From the NCBI RefSeq assembly GCF_046292685.1, contig NZ_JBKBQM010000003.1, positions 1 to 64,000 of the forward strand: a DNA stretch of 64,000 nt, in the 5' to 3' direction. Positions 33,731-41,828 of the stretch are shown one piece after another. Numbering within the stretch: position 1 is the first letter of the stretch; each line of letters begins with the position of its first letter. Both the position numbers and the translations under genes were made by a program. The notes under the pieces were generated by a model. It saw only the letters and a list, made by a program, of their open reading frames with translations, did no database searches and had not been told where the DNA came from. The stretch is from Wagnerdoeblera sp046292685. Lineage in GTDB: Bacteria; Pseudomonadota; Alphaproteobacteria; Rhodobacterales; Rhodobacteraceae.

Positions 33731-34623
33731 TTGGTTGCCAGCCGGATCTTGATGAACTCGTCATACATCTCGTGCGTGGCGAAGCCGAAGCCGCCGAAGG
33801 TGTCCTTGGCCACCACGGCAAAGCGCTCGGGGTCGGCCCAGGGCATGTTGACGATGCAGGCGGTCATTGCCTTCTTCATCGGCTCGGGCAGCGACTTGAT
33901 GGCGACGAAGGGCGCGTTCGGCACGATGTCGGATTCGTAGATGAAGCGGATGTCCTCCAGCTTGATCGTGCCGGCCCCGGCCGCGCGGGTATGCGCGCCG
34001 ACCGCGGGCGAGTAATACCAGTTGGTGGCGGCATCCACCTTGCCCTGCACCACCGACACCAGGCTGTTGTCATGGCTGCCGGTCTGCACCATCTCCGAAA
34101 AGAAGATCGGGTTGTTGTCCTTGTCCACCATGCCCTTTTCGCGGAAATACTGCATCGGCAGCACATAGCCCGAGGCCGAGGTGGGCGAGGGCCAGCCCAG
34201 CGACTTGCCCTTGAGGTCATCCATGGTCTGATAGGGGCTGTCGGCCTTGACCACGATCACCCAGCGATAGCCGAGGTCGCCGTTCTTGGACACGTCCATC
34301 GCCACCGGTTCCACATCGCCGCCCGAAATGTCCCAGCCGGTCGCGTAGCCGGCAGGGCCGGTCCAGGTCAGGTGGGTGTCGCCCTGCGCCTGGCTTTCGA
34401 TGATTGCGGAATAATCCGAGGCGACGCGGACGGTGACCTTCTGCACGCCGAGGCAGGATTGCAGGTATTCGCCGAACTTCTCCCACCGCTCGGCCGCGCT
34501 CTGCGCGTTCTCGCCGGTGCCGACGCCGAACACGACCTCGGGGAACTTGGCGCGCCAGTCATCCTCGGCCATGGCAGCCATGGGCAGGACAAGGGCGGTG
34601 GTCAGGGTCAACAGACGGATCAT
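33727..34623 (-). CDS. phnD: Phosphonate-type periplasmic binding protein PhnD (set 1)
   Basis: 298 aa. Signal peptide MIRLLTLTTALVLPMAAMA. The PhnD fold is recognisable from FGVGTGENAQSAAERWEKFGEYL, RVASDYSAIIESQAQGDTHLTWTGPAGY and VQTGSHDNSLVSVVQGKVDAATNWYY. The phosphonate-gripping loop, written N-S-T-S-G in the other copy (37234-38133), is SPTSASGYV here, so ligand preference may differ. ATG 34623 was preferred to a TTG at 34632. It follows the phosphatase gene by 32 bp without an obvious promoter. Confidence 0.9.
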   Translation of the reverse strand: MIRLLTLTTALVLPMAAMAEDDWRAKFPEVVFGVGTGENAQSAAERWEKFGEYLQSCLGVQKVTVRVASDYSAIIESQAQGDTHLTWTGPAGYATGWDISGGDVEPVAMDVSKNGDLGYRWVIVVKADSPYQTMDDLKGKSLGWPSPTSASGYVLPMQYFREKGMVDKDNNPIFFSEMVQTGSHDNSLVSVVQGKVDAATNWYYSPAVGAHTRAAGAGTIKLEDIRFIYESDIVPNAPFVAIKSLPEPMKKAMTACIVNMPWADPERFAVVAKDTFGGFGFATHEMYDEFIKIRLATK

Positions 34624-34655
34624 CGGGGGCAACTCCGGTTTGGTGCAGCTCCGGC

Positions 34656-35456
34656 CTAGGCTCGCGCGGTAACGTGCGCGTGATCGCCGTGTGACGTTTC
34701 GATGATCCGCCGGGCTGCGTCATGCAGGACTGCGTCGCCCGCCGCCAGCACGCGCCGGCCCGACCCGAGGCGGAGGGGCCGCCCCTCCCAATCGGTCACC
34801 CGGCCGCCTGCGCCCGCGATGATCGGGGCGAAGGGCGCCCAGTCCCACAGGTCCAGCCCCGCATCCAGCGCAAGGTCCGTGCCGCCCGAGGCCAGGCGCC
34901 CGTAGGCCAGGCACGACGCCCCCCAGACACGCCAGCCGGTCGCCGCACGCAGCGCATCGAGCGCGGGCATATCGCGCGGCCCGAAGAAATCGGGCGACGA
35001 CACCGAAAGGATCGCCTGCGCCATGGCCGTGCCCGCCCGCGTGCGGCAAGGCACCCCGTTGTGCGTGGTGGGCTGCCCCTGCACCCCGATCGAGCGGTCG
35101 CGGGTGCGGTGCATGTCGATCACCCCCAGCACGGGCCTACCTTCGCGCAACAGCGCGATCAGCGTGCCGTGAACCGGAACCCCGGCCACCCAGGCCCCGG
35201 TGCCGTCCACCGGGTCCAGCACCCAGAGCCATTCGGCGCCGGGGTTCACCGTCGCCCCCTCCTCGCCAAGGATGCCGTGGTCGGGAAAGCGGTCGGCAAT
35301 GCGCGCCGCCAGTGCAGCCTCGATGTCGCGGTCCAGCGCTGTGACGAAACTGCGGTCGGGCTTGAGGTCCGGCGCGCCGGGCCGGGCAGCGCAGACCGTC
35401 GCCTGCGCCGCATCGGCCAACGTCACCGCAAGCGCCCGCGCCGCCGCAAGCGTCAT
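34656..35456 (-). CDS. Inositol monophosphatase-family phosphatase (HisN-like)
   Basis: 266 aa, cytosolic (no signal peptide). Metal and catalytic motifs: GILGEEGAT (Glu), WVLDPVDGTGAWVAGVPVHGTL (D-P-x-D-G-T) and the second site LDLWDWAPFAPIIAGAGG. The D-G-T-x-A-W-V-A-G-V-P-V-x-G-T-L stretch resembles the histidinol-phosphatase (HisN) branch. It lies between two PhnCDE sets and overlaps the upstream permease stop, so it may dephosphorylate an imported phosphomonoester; that is inference. A histidine-pathway role cannot be excluded. Confidence 0.85.
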   Translation of the reverse strand: MTLAAARALAVTLADAAQATVCAARPGAPDLKPDRSFVTALDRDIEAALAARIADRFPDHGILGEEGATVNPGAEWLWVLDPVDGTGAWVAGVPVHGTLIALLREGRPVLGVIDMHRTRDRSIGVQGQPTTHNGVPCRTRAGTAMAQAILSVSSPDFFGPRDMPALDALRAATGWRVWGASCLAYGRLASGGTDLALDAGLDLWDWAPFAPIIAGAGGRVTDWEGRPLRLGSGRRVLAAGDAVLHDAARRIIETSHGDHAHVTARA

Positions 35457-36304
35457 CCCCGCTTGCCGATGATGGCAAAGCGCAGGCGCGTCGAGATCAG
35501 GTCGATCACGCTGACCACGACAAGGATCATCAGGATGATGACCGACACCTGCTGCCATTCGCCGGTGCGGATCGTGTCGGACAGGAACAGCCCGATCCCG
35601 CCCGCGCCGACGATGCCGATGATGGTGGCCGAGCGGGTGTTGGATTCGAAGAAATACAGGATCTGGCTGATCAGCACCGGCATCACCTGCGGCAAGAGGC
35701 CGAAGGCGATCTCGTCCCATCGGTTGCCGCCGGTTGACCGAACCCCTTCCGAGGCGTTCCTCTCGGTGGCCTCCATCGCCTCGGAATAGACCTTGGCAAA
35801 GCCGGCCATGTCCGACGAGGCAATCGCCAGAACCCCGGCAAACGGGCCAAGGCCCACCACGTTCACATAGATCAGCGCCCAGATCAGCGTGTCGATCCCG
35901 CGCACCCCGTCGAACAGGCGGCGCGACATGAACTGCACGATGCGGCTGGTCATCACGTTGCGCGCCGCCAGCAGCGACAGCGGGAAGGCAAGGATCGCCC
36001 CCAGCAAGGTGCCGAGCAGCGCGATCGCCACGGTTTCGCCCAGGGCCTTGGCAAAGGCGGGGAAATTGCCCTTGGCATCGGGCGGCAGCATGAAGCTGAC
36101 GATGTAGCCCAGCTGCTCCAGCCCGTTCCAGATGCGGGCAAAGCTGAACCCGAAACGGTCGAGCGAATAGACAAACAGGCCCGCCATCGCCAGCGTCACG
36201 CCCGCCGGCACGACGTGGCGCTGCCAGCCGGGGTGGATCAGCGCCTGCCTCTCGGGGCCGAGGCCGCGGGCGCGCGCCAGAAGGGTGCTGCGTATGTCGG
36301 CCAT
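35453..36304 (-). CDS. phnE: Phosphonate-type ABC transporter permease PhnE (set 2, second permease)
   Basis: 283 aa, with the same architecture as the set 1 second permease (31270-32094). Visible: VRGIDTLIWALIYVNVVGLGPFAGVLAIASSDMAGFAKVYSEAMEATERNASEG, NRWDEIAFGLLPQVMPV, and SNTRSATIIGIVGAGGIGLFLSD. The shared D-x-L-I-W-A-L/I pattern marks it as a paralogue. ATG 36304 overlaps the preceding stop. A TTG one codon upstream is an alternative. Confidence 0.92.
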   Translation of the reverse strand: MADIRSTLLARARGLGPERQALIHPGWQRHVVPAGVTLAMAGLFVYSLDRFGFSFARIWNGLEQLGYIVSFMLPPDAKGNFPAFAKALGETVAIALLGTLLGAILAFPLSLLAARNVMTSRIVQFMSRRLFDGVRGIDTLIWALIYVNVVGLGPFAGVLAIASSDMAGFAKVYSEAMEATERNASEGVRSTGGNRWDEIAFGLLPQVMPVLISQILYFFESNTRSATIIGIVGAGGIGLFLSDTIRTGEWQQVSVIILMILVVVSVIDLISTRLRFAIIGKRG

Positions 36305-37185
36305 CAATGCCCCTCCCGCCCGATGATCGCGTGGCGAAGTTTCTCGGTCAGGATGTCCACCACCATCACGGTGGCGATGATCATCAGAAGGATCGCCGAG
36401 ATGTCGGAATAGTAGAATTGCCGGATTGCCGTCACCAGCTCCTGCCCGATCCCGCCCGCGCCGACAAAGCCCATGACGGCGGCGCCGCGGATGTTCACCT
36501 CGAACCGCAAGAGCGCGTAGCTGACGAAGTTGGGCAGCACCTGCGGCAGCACGCCGAAGATCATCGCCGCATGCCAGCCGCCGCCGGTCGCGATCACGCC
36601 TTCGACGGGCTTGAGGCTCGCATTCTCGTTCACCTCGGAAAAGAGCTTGCCCAAAGCCCCGATGGTGTGCAGCGCGATCGCCATGACGCCGGGCAGCGGC
36701 CCCAGACCGAAGGCTACGATGAAGATCAGCGCAAAGACGATCTCGGGCACCGTGCGGCAGAATTCAAGCAGACGGCGCGTCACGAAGACCAGCCATTTCA
36801 CACGGTTGAGACTGCCCGCCGCCACGAAGGACAGGTATCCGCCGACCAGCGCGCCGATGATGGTGCCCGTATATGCAATCAGGATCGTGTCGATCAGCAG
36901 CCGCGTCCATCGCTTCAGGCCCCAATACCACTCGCCCAAGTCGGCCCAGAAGGTGGCCAGCGACAGCTTCGGCACAAGATTCGAGAAGTAGTCGAAGAAC
37001 CGCGGGATCCCCTCGGCAAACCGGGTCGGGCTGACCTCGGCCATCCCGGCTGCAACCAGGCAAAGGGCGATCAGGATGCCAAGACCGCCCAGCGTGCGCA
37101 GTCGCTTTGCGCGCTGCACCTCGGCATAGGCGTCGCGAATCGCGGTGGCGCGTTCAGGGGTAAGGGCGGGGATGCGGGCTGTCAT
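36304..37185 (-). CDS. phnE: Phosphonate-type ABC transporter permease PhnE (set 2, first permease)
   Basis: 293 aa. N-terminal hydrophobic helix (LGGLGILIALCLVAAGMAEV), then a permease core with EFCRTVPEIVFALIFIVAFGLGPLPGVMAIALHTIGALGKLFSEVNEN, NIRGAAVMGFVGAGGIGQEL, and YYSDISAILLMIIATVMVVDILTEKLRH. Closely parallels 32091-32957. The start lacks a strong ribosome site; phnD ends 48 bp upstream. Confidence 0.92.
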   Translation of the reverse strand: MTARIPALTPERATAIRDAYAEVQRAKRLRTLGGLGILIALCLVAAGMAEVSPTRFAEGIPRFFDYFSNLVPKLSLATFWADLGEWYWGLKRWTRLLIDTILIAYTGTIIGALVGGYLSFVAAGSLNRVKWLVFVTRRLLEFCRTVPEIVFALIFIVAFGLGPLPGVMAIALHTIGALGKLFSEVNENASLKPVEGVIATGGGWHAAMIFGVLPQVLPNFVSYALLRFEVNIRGAAVMGFVGAGGIGQELVTAIRQFYYSDISAILLMIIATVMVVDILTEKLRHAIIGREGH

Positions 37186-37233
37186 GATGAAGGCGGTTGC
37201 AGGCCCCGCGCCGGGGCCTGCAACCCTTTGTCC

Positions 37234-38133
37234 TTACTGCTTTTTCCGCAGAGCATCAACGTATTCGATCATCGCCATCGATTCGCGATAGTCTTCCAGC
37301 TTGACCGGCAGGAAGCCCTGGCCCTTGCCGTCGTTGAACTTGGCATAGGTCTCGGGCGAACGTTCGGTCATGTGGATGAAGGCATCCTGGATCGCGGTCT
37401 TGCAGCCTTCCGACAGGGTGTTGACGTAGATCAGCGGCGAGCCGGCCAGCAGCGGCGACTTCCACACGATGCGGAAGTCGTCATACTTGACCATGCCCTT
37501 CTTTTCCATCTGGCGCAGGTTGGACTGTTCCTCGTTGTCCCACCAGTTGCCGGCGGCATCGACGGTGCCTTGCTGCACGGCGATCACCGCGTTCTCGTGG
37601 CTGCCGGTGAAGACAACGTCCGAGAAGTAGGTTTCCGGCGTGATCTTTTCGTCGCGGTCCATGAAGAAGCGCAGCGCGAAGTTGCCCGAGGTCGAGTTGG
37701 GATCGACCAGGCCGAACTTCTTGCCCTTCAGGTCGGCCAGCGACTGATAGGGGCTGTCGGCCTTGACGTAGATCACCGAGTAATAGCCCACGGCGCCATT
37801 GTTGTTGATCGCGGCGAAGGGGGTCACGTTGCCGCCGGTCACCTGATAGGCGCGGGCGAACGACCCCGGGCCGTGCCAGCCGATGTGGATGTTGCCGGCC
37901 TTGTGGCCCTCGATCACCGCGGCATAGTCGGATGCCACGCGCAGCGTCACCTTGGTGCCGAGCTGTCCGGTCAGGTAGTCGGCCGTCGGGGTGAAACGGT
38001 CGATCGAGCCTTGGGCGTTTTCCGCCGGCACAACCGCGAACACCAGTTCGCCGTCGTCCTTGCAGGCGTCGGCGGCCAGCGCGGGCGCCGCCACGAGGGC
38101 CGCAACCGCCGCCGCCATCATCGTCGTCTTCAT
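37234..38133 (-). CDS. phnD: Phosphonate-type periplasmic binding protein PhnD (set 2)
   Basis: 299 aa with signal peptide MKTTMMAAAVAALVAAPALA. Family blocks: ELVFAVVPAENAQGSIDRFTPTADYL, RVASDYAAVIEGHKAGNIHIGWHGPGSFA, and VDPNSTSGNFAL, the N-S-T-S-G loop that contacts the phosphonate group in PhnD structures. VFTGSHENAVIAVQQGTVDAAGNWWD follows. It starts in the phnC stop (ATGA). The intact loop makes a true phosphonate or phosphonate-like ligand plausible. Confidence 0.93.
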   Translation of the reverse strand: MKTTMMAAAVAALVAAPALAADACKDDGELVFAVVPAENAQGSIDRFTPTADYLTGQLGTKVTLRVASDYAAVIEGHKAGNIHIGWHGPGSFARAYQVTGGNVTPFAAINNNGAVGYYSVIYVKADSPYQSLADLKGKKFGLVDPNSTSGNFALRFFMDRDEKITPETYFSDVVFTGSHENAVIAVQQGTVDAAGNWWDNEEQSNLRQMEKKGMVKYDDFRIVWKSPLLAGSPLIYVNTLSEGCKTAIQDAFIHMTERSPETYAKFNDGKGQGFLPVKLEDYRESMAMIEYVDALRKKQ

Positions 38134-38939
38134 TTCGCCATCTCCATCTTGGCCACAGGTTTCACGGCGGACAGGGGGGTGTTCTCCACCCCGGCCTCGC
38201 TGCTTTCCATTCCGTAAAGGTCGCGCACCACGCCGTCGGTCAGCTGCGCCGCGGTGCCGTCGAAGAACATTCGCCCGCCCTGCAAGCCGATCAGCCGGTC
38301 GCAGTATTTGCGGGCCAGGTCGATGGAATGCAGGTTCACCAGCACGGTGATGCCGAACTCGCGGTTCAGCCGCTGCAACGTGTCCATCACGATGCGCGTG
38401 TTGCGCGGATCGAGGCTGGCCACGGGTTCGTCGGCCAGGATCAGCTCGGGCTCCTGCGCCAGCGCGCGCGCGATCGCCACCCGCTGCTGCTGGCCGCCCG
38501 ACAGGCTTTCGGCGCGTTGCGCAGCATAATCGGCCATGTCCACGAGGTCGAGCGCCGCGGTGGCAATCGCGCGATCCTCCTCGGAATAGAGGTTCAGCGC
38601 CGCCCGCAACGTGGAGACCCGCGACAGCCGGCCCAGAAGGACGTTGGTCATCACGTCCAGTCGGCCGGCCAGGTTGAACTGCTGAAACACCATCGCCGCC
38701 CGTGACCGCCAGCGCCGAAGCTCCGCCCCCTTGAGGCCGGACACGTTCTGGCCGTTGAATACGATCGTGCCCGAGGTCGCATCCGACAACCGGTTGATCG
38801 CGCGCAAGAGCGTGGATTTTCCCGCCCCGGAGCGACCGATCACGCCCACCATGCTTCCGGTCGGAACCGTGAAGGACACGTCGTTCAACGCCGTCGATGT
38901 GGCGAAAACCTTTGTCAGTCTGTCGATCTTCAGGGTCAT
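38130..38939 (-). CDS. phnC: Phosphonate-type ABC transporter ATPase PhnC (set 2, first gene of the operon)
   Basis: 269 aa. Walker A GRSGAGKSTLLRAI (~35), Q-loop VFQQFNLAG, LSGGQQQRVAIARAL, LILADEPVASLDP and NLHSIDLARKY. A C-terminal extension of ~30 residues follows DLYGMESSEAG. Preceded by GAGGTGAG. It opens the nine-gene minus-strand operon phnC-phnD-phnE-phnE-phosphatase-phnD-phnC-phnE-phnE; a Pho-box-like sequence lies 51-75 bp upstream. Confidence 0.93.
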   Translation of the reverse strand: MTLKIDRLTKVFATSTALNDVSFTVPTGSMVGVIGRSGAGKSTLLRAINRLSDATSGTIVFNGQNVSGLKGAELRRWRSRAAMVFQQFNLAGRLDVMTNVLLGRLSRVSTLRAALNLYSEEDRAIATAALDLVDMADYAAQRAESLSGGQQQRVAIARALAQEPELILADEPVASLDPRNTRIVMDTLQRLNREFGITVLVNLHSIDLARKYCDRLIGLQGGRMFFDGTAAQLTDGVVRDLYGMESSEAGVENTPLSAVKPVAKMEMAK

Positions 38940-38989
38940 GCTCACCTCACAGGCGATGTGCATAACCCCCTTCTGCGACAGCTCGGCGA

Positions 38990-39014
38990 ATGACGCATGA
39001 CGCATCAATGACGG
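38990..39014 (-). promoter_or_regulatory. Pho-box-like direct repeats upstream of the phn operon
   Basis: On the minus strand CCGTCAT-TGAT-GCGTCAT is followed directly by another GCGTCAT. The two outer heptamers are 11 bp apart start to start, the spacing of PhoB boxes (consensus CTGTCAT-n4-CTGTCAy). Five or six of seven bases match per heptamer. It is 51-75 bp before the phnC start. Phosphate control is inferred. Confidence 0.55.
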
Positions 39015-39109
39015 GGGGCCAGTTTCGGGATCCCGTCTCCTCGGGCGCGGTGGGCTGGCGAAGGGCCGAGGCGCGCACCGAGGCCCCGAACCGCGCCACG
39101 GGGCGACGC

Positions 39110-39586
39110 CTACCCCCGCCGTGCCGCTTCGATGGCCGCCACGTCGATCTTCTGCATCGTCATCATCGCCGCAAAGGCCTGCCGCGCTGCATCGCCGCCC
39201 GCCGCCAGCGCCTCGGTGAGCGTGCGCGGGACGATCTGCCAGTTGACGCCCCAGCGGTCCTTGCACCAGCCGCAGTCGCTTTCCCGCCCGCCGTTGCCGA
39301 CGATCGCGGTCCAGTAGCGGTCGGTCTCGCCTTGCGTGTCGGTGGCGATCTGGAACGAGAAGGCCTCGCTGTGCGGAAAGGCCGGTCCGCCATTCAGCCC
39401 GATGCAGGGGAGGCCGCAGACGGTGAACAGCACCACCATGACATCCCCAGCCTTGTTGCCGGGGTTGTCCATCGGCGAGCGGATCACCGCCGTAACCTCG
39501 CTGTCGGGAAAGACCGAGGCGTAGAAGCGCGCGGCCGCCTCGGCCTCGGTGTCGTACCAGATGCAGACGGTGTTCTTGGGGGTCAT
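39110..39586 (-). CDS. VOC-fold protein, PhnB-like (second copy)
   Basis: 158 aa. Starts MTPKNTVCIWYDTEAEAAARFYASVFPDSEVTAV, the PhnB/3-demethylubiquinone-methyltransferase-like glyoxalase superfamily opening, and ends with CGWCKDRWGVNWQIVPRTLTEAL. A family of metal-binding VOC proteins of unclear chemistry, often near phosphonate genes but also elsewhere. It overlaps the preceding VOC gene (ATGA). Start taken at 39586; the upstream in-frame extension is non-coding in appearance. Confidence 0.82.
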   Translation of the reverse strand: MTPKNTVCIWYDTEAEAAARFYASVFPDSEVTAVIRSPMDNPGNKAGDVMVVLFTVCGLPCIGLNGGPAFPHSEAFSFQIATDTQGETDRYWTAIVGNGGRESDCGWCKDRWGVNWQIVPRTLTEALAAGGDAARQAFAAMMTMQKIDVAAIEAARRG

Positions 39587-40014
39587 TGCGCACCCCCATC
39601 CTGCATGATGCCCCACTTGAGGCCGAAGGGATCCTGCACCATGCCCCAGTCGTCGCCCCAGGGCTGGCGGGCGTAGGGCACGAGTTCGGTGCAACCTGCC
39701 GCGATGGCGCGGTTCCACCACATGCGGCCGTCCGTGACGACCAGTTGCAGGTGGCCAGACCCGGTCTGAATGGTCCGGACCTCCGCCCCGCCAGGGTTCA
39801 TCCCCGAATCTGTCATCATCAGCGCGCCGCCGTTGATCGGCACCTGCCCGTGCATCACGCCGGGGCTACCATCGTAGAAGGGCATCCGCCCGATGTCCTC
39901 GGCCCCGAAGGCGCGGGCGTAGAAATCCATCGCCTCGGCGGTGCGGCCCGCCATGGCGATGCAGGGCACGACGCCCTGCATGGGGTTTGCCCCCGCGGGA
40001 TCGGGTTGCGTCAT
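39583..40014 (-). CDS. VOC-fold protein, PhnB-like (first copy)
   Basis: 143 aa. VVPCIAMAGRTAEAMDFYARAFGAEDIGRMPF followed by VMHGQVPINGGALMMTDS and WGDDWGMVQDPFGLKWGIMQ, the standard PhnB-like pattern. It is related to the downstream VOC gene but not nearly identical. The promoter lies in the 59-bp gap shared with the divergent MarR gene. These proteins do not have a known role in phosphonate cleavage. Confidence 0.85.
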   Translation of the reverse strand: MTQPDPAGANPMQGVVPCIAMAGRTAEAMDFYARAFGAEDIGRMPFYDGSPGVMHGQVPINGGALMMTDSGMNPGGAEVRTIQTGSGHLQLVVTDGRMWWNRAIAAGCTELVPYARQPWGDDWGMVQDPFGLKWGIMQDGGAQ

Positions 40015-40031
40015 CCTGTCCTCCCTGACAA

Positions 40032-40069
40032 GGCATCCTTGGGTGCCCTCATTTACTTTGGGATCAAAG
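40032..40069. promoter_or_regulatory. Inverted repeats in the VOC-marR divergent gap
   Basis: GGCA-n8-TGCC (40032-40047) and CTTTG-ggat-CAAAG (40056-40069) lie in the 59-bp gap. The second covers the ribosome site of marR (AAAGGA), a position typical of autorepression by a MarR protein. Binding is inferred. Confidence 0.35.
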
Positions 40070-40073
40070 GATC

Positions 40074-40538
40074 ATGACCGAGACAACCCCCGGCCTGCTG
40101 CCGCGCGACACGGTCCTTCACATCCGCGACACCTGCCTGTGCCTTGCGGTGCAGCGGGCGGCGCGGCGGCTGGCGCGGCGCTTCGATGCGGCGCTGCGGC
40201 CCTTCGGGCTGACCAACGGGCAGTTTGCGCTGATGGTGGCGCTCAATCAGCCCGAGCCGCCGCCGATCGGCCGGCTCGCGCCCTTCCTCGGGATGGATCC
40301 CTCGACGCTCACCGCCGCCGTCAAGCCGCTCGCCCGCCGCGGGCTGCTGGTGGTCGAGCCTGACCCCGACGACGGCCGTTCGCGCCGTCTGCGGATCACG
40401 CCCGAGGGCGTGGCACTGATGCGACAGGCGGTCGATGTCTGGCGCGAGGAACATGCGGCGCTGGAGGCCATGATGTTGCCCGGCATGGCCGAGGCGCTGC
40501 GGACGGGCCTTGGCGCGCTGGCGCAACCGCCCCTGTGA
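40074..40538 (+). CDS. MarR-family transcriptional regulator
   Basis: 154 aa. The winged helix is complete: FGLTNGQFALMVALNQPEPPPIGRLAPFLGMDPSTLTAAVKPLARRGLLVVEPDPDDGRSRRLRITPEG, with flanking dimerisation helices. A Cys pair in IRDTCLCLAVQ may sense oxidants. It diverges from the VOC genes and probably regulates them and itself. It is 114 bp upstream of the Ugp-like importer, which it might also affect. Confidence 0.88.
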   Translation: MTETTPGLLPRDTVLHIRDTCLCLAVQRAARRLARRFDAALRPFGLTNGQFALMVALNQPEPPPIGRLAPFLGMDPSTLTAAVKPLARRGLLVVEPDPDDGRSRRLRITPEGVALMRQAVDVWREEHAALEAMMLPGMAEALRTGLGALAQPPL

Positions 40539-40591
40539 CGCCTGCCGCGCAGCGCCGGACCGCCCGCAAAAAACGGCGCCGCGCGCGGTCG

Positions 40592-40609
40592 GGGTCATTT
40601 GCCTGTTGC
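40592..40609 (+). promoter_or_regulatory. Weak Pho-box-like element upstream of the Ugp-like importer
   Basis: GGGTCAT-TTGC-CTGTTGC has the 11-bp heptamer spacing, with GTCAT in the first and CTGT in the second heptamer, 44-61 bp before the ATPase start at 40653. The match to CTGTCAT is modest, so chance resemblance is possible. Confidence 0.3.
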
Positions 40610-40652
40610 ATACCTTTCCTAAGACAGGGTTCGTGATGGAAGGGGCAGGGAC

Positions 40653-41828
40653 ATGCAGGACACCAGCATCCGGCTTGCGCAGGTCGGCAAATCCTTTGCG
40701 GCGGCCGCCGCGGCCCCGGTCGCGGCGCTGTCCGGGATCGATGTCACATTCGAGGCGGGGCAGTTCTCGGTGCTGCTGGGGCCCTCGGGATGCGGGAAAT
40801 CGACGCTGCTGCGGCTGGTTGCGGGCCTTGACCAGCCGACCGAGGGCGAGATCTGGCAAGGCGCGACGCGCATCGACCCTTTGCCCCCCAAGGCGCGCAA
40901 CCTGTCGATGGTGTTCCAGTCCTATGCGCTCTTTCCGCACCTGACAGTGGCCGAGAACATCCTGTTCGGCCTCGCGTTGCGGCGGGTGGGCCGGGCCGAA
41001 CAGGCGCGGCGGCTGGCGCATGTGGCCGACATGATGGGGCTCGGCGCGCTGCTCTCGCGCAAACCCGCCGCGCTTTCGGGCGGCCAGCAGCAGCGCGTGG
41101 CGCTGGCGCGGGCGGTGATCTCGGAACGCCCCGTCTGCCTGATGGACGAGCCGCTGTCCAACCTCGACGCCAAGCTGCGCGCCGAAATGCGCTCCGAGAT
41201 CCGTGCGCTCCAGCAGCGGCTGGGTCTGACGATGATCTATGTCACACACGATCAGGTCGAGGCGATGACCATGGCCGACCGCATCGTGGTGATGAACGCA
41301 GGCCGCATCGAACAGGCCGCCACCCCGCGCGACCTTTACGCCCGGCCCGGGACGCTTTTTGTCGCGGGCTTCATCGGCACCCCGCCGATGAACCTGATTC
41401 CGCGCGCCGCCCTGCCCGATGCGGCCGCCCCGCCGGGCACCGCGACCATCGGCATCCGCCCCGAGGATATCGCGCTGGAAGGGACGGCTGCCACGGGTGC
41501 GGGGCCGCGGGTGACGGCGCGCCTTTGCGGGCAGGAGTTTCTGGGCGCCGAACAGCTGGTCACGCTCGATCTCGGCGCCGCGCGCGCGGTTCTGCGGCTG
41601 TCGGGCCAGGTCATGCCGCCGGGGGGAACCCTGACCGTGGTCCTGCCGCAGGACCGGCTGCATTTCTTTGACGACAAGGGCCGCCGGATCGCTTCGGCGC
41701 ATCACCAATCCACCCCCGACATCCTTACACGACAGGAGACCCCGCATGACCCGCTTCTTCACCCGGATGCTGACCGGCGCCGCGATGATCGCCGCGCTTT
41801 CGCTGCCGGCCCGAGCCGTCGATCTTGA
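40653..41828 (+). CDS. CUT1-type ABC transporter ATPase (UgpC/MalK-like)
   Basis: 391 aa. Walker A GPSGCGKSTLLRLVAGLDQ (~47), LSGGQQQRVALARAV, LMDEPLSNLDAKLR and IYVTHDQVEAMTMADRIVVM; the C-terminal TOBE domain begins near ATIGIRPEDIALEG. UgpC members usually end near RLHFFDDKGRRIA; here the frame runs on 44 residues through the start of the downstream binding-protein gene. The 83-bp overlap suggests a lost stop or a sequencing slip. Start ATG 40653 follows GGGGCAGGGAC. Confidence 0.9.
   Translation: MQDTSIRLAQVGKSFAAAAAAPVAALSGIDVTFEAGQFSVLLGPSGCGKSTLLRLVAGLDQPTEGEIWQGATRIDPLPPKARNLSMVFQSYALFPHLTVAENILFGLALRRVGRAEQARRLAHVADMMGLGALLSRKPAALSGGQQQRVALARAVISERPVCLMDEPLSNLDAKLRAEMRSEIRALQQRLGLTMIYVTHDQVEAMTMADRIVVMNAGRIEQAATPRDLYARPGTLFVAGFIGTPPMNLIPRAALPDAAAPPGTATIGIRPEDIALEGTAATGAGPRVTARLCGQEFLGAEQLVTLDLGAARAVLRLSGQVMPPGGTLTVVLPQDRLHFFDDKGRRIASAHHQSTPDILTRQETPHDPLLHPDADRRRDDRRAFAAGPSRRS

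Noticed and set aside
39110..40014. VOC genes as phosphonate-degrading enzymes
   Set aside because: PhnB-like VOC proteins have no demonstrated C-P cleavage role, so I keep them as VOC proteins only.
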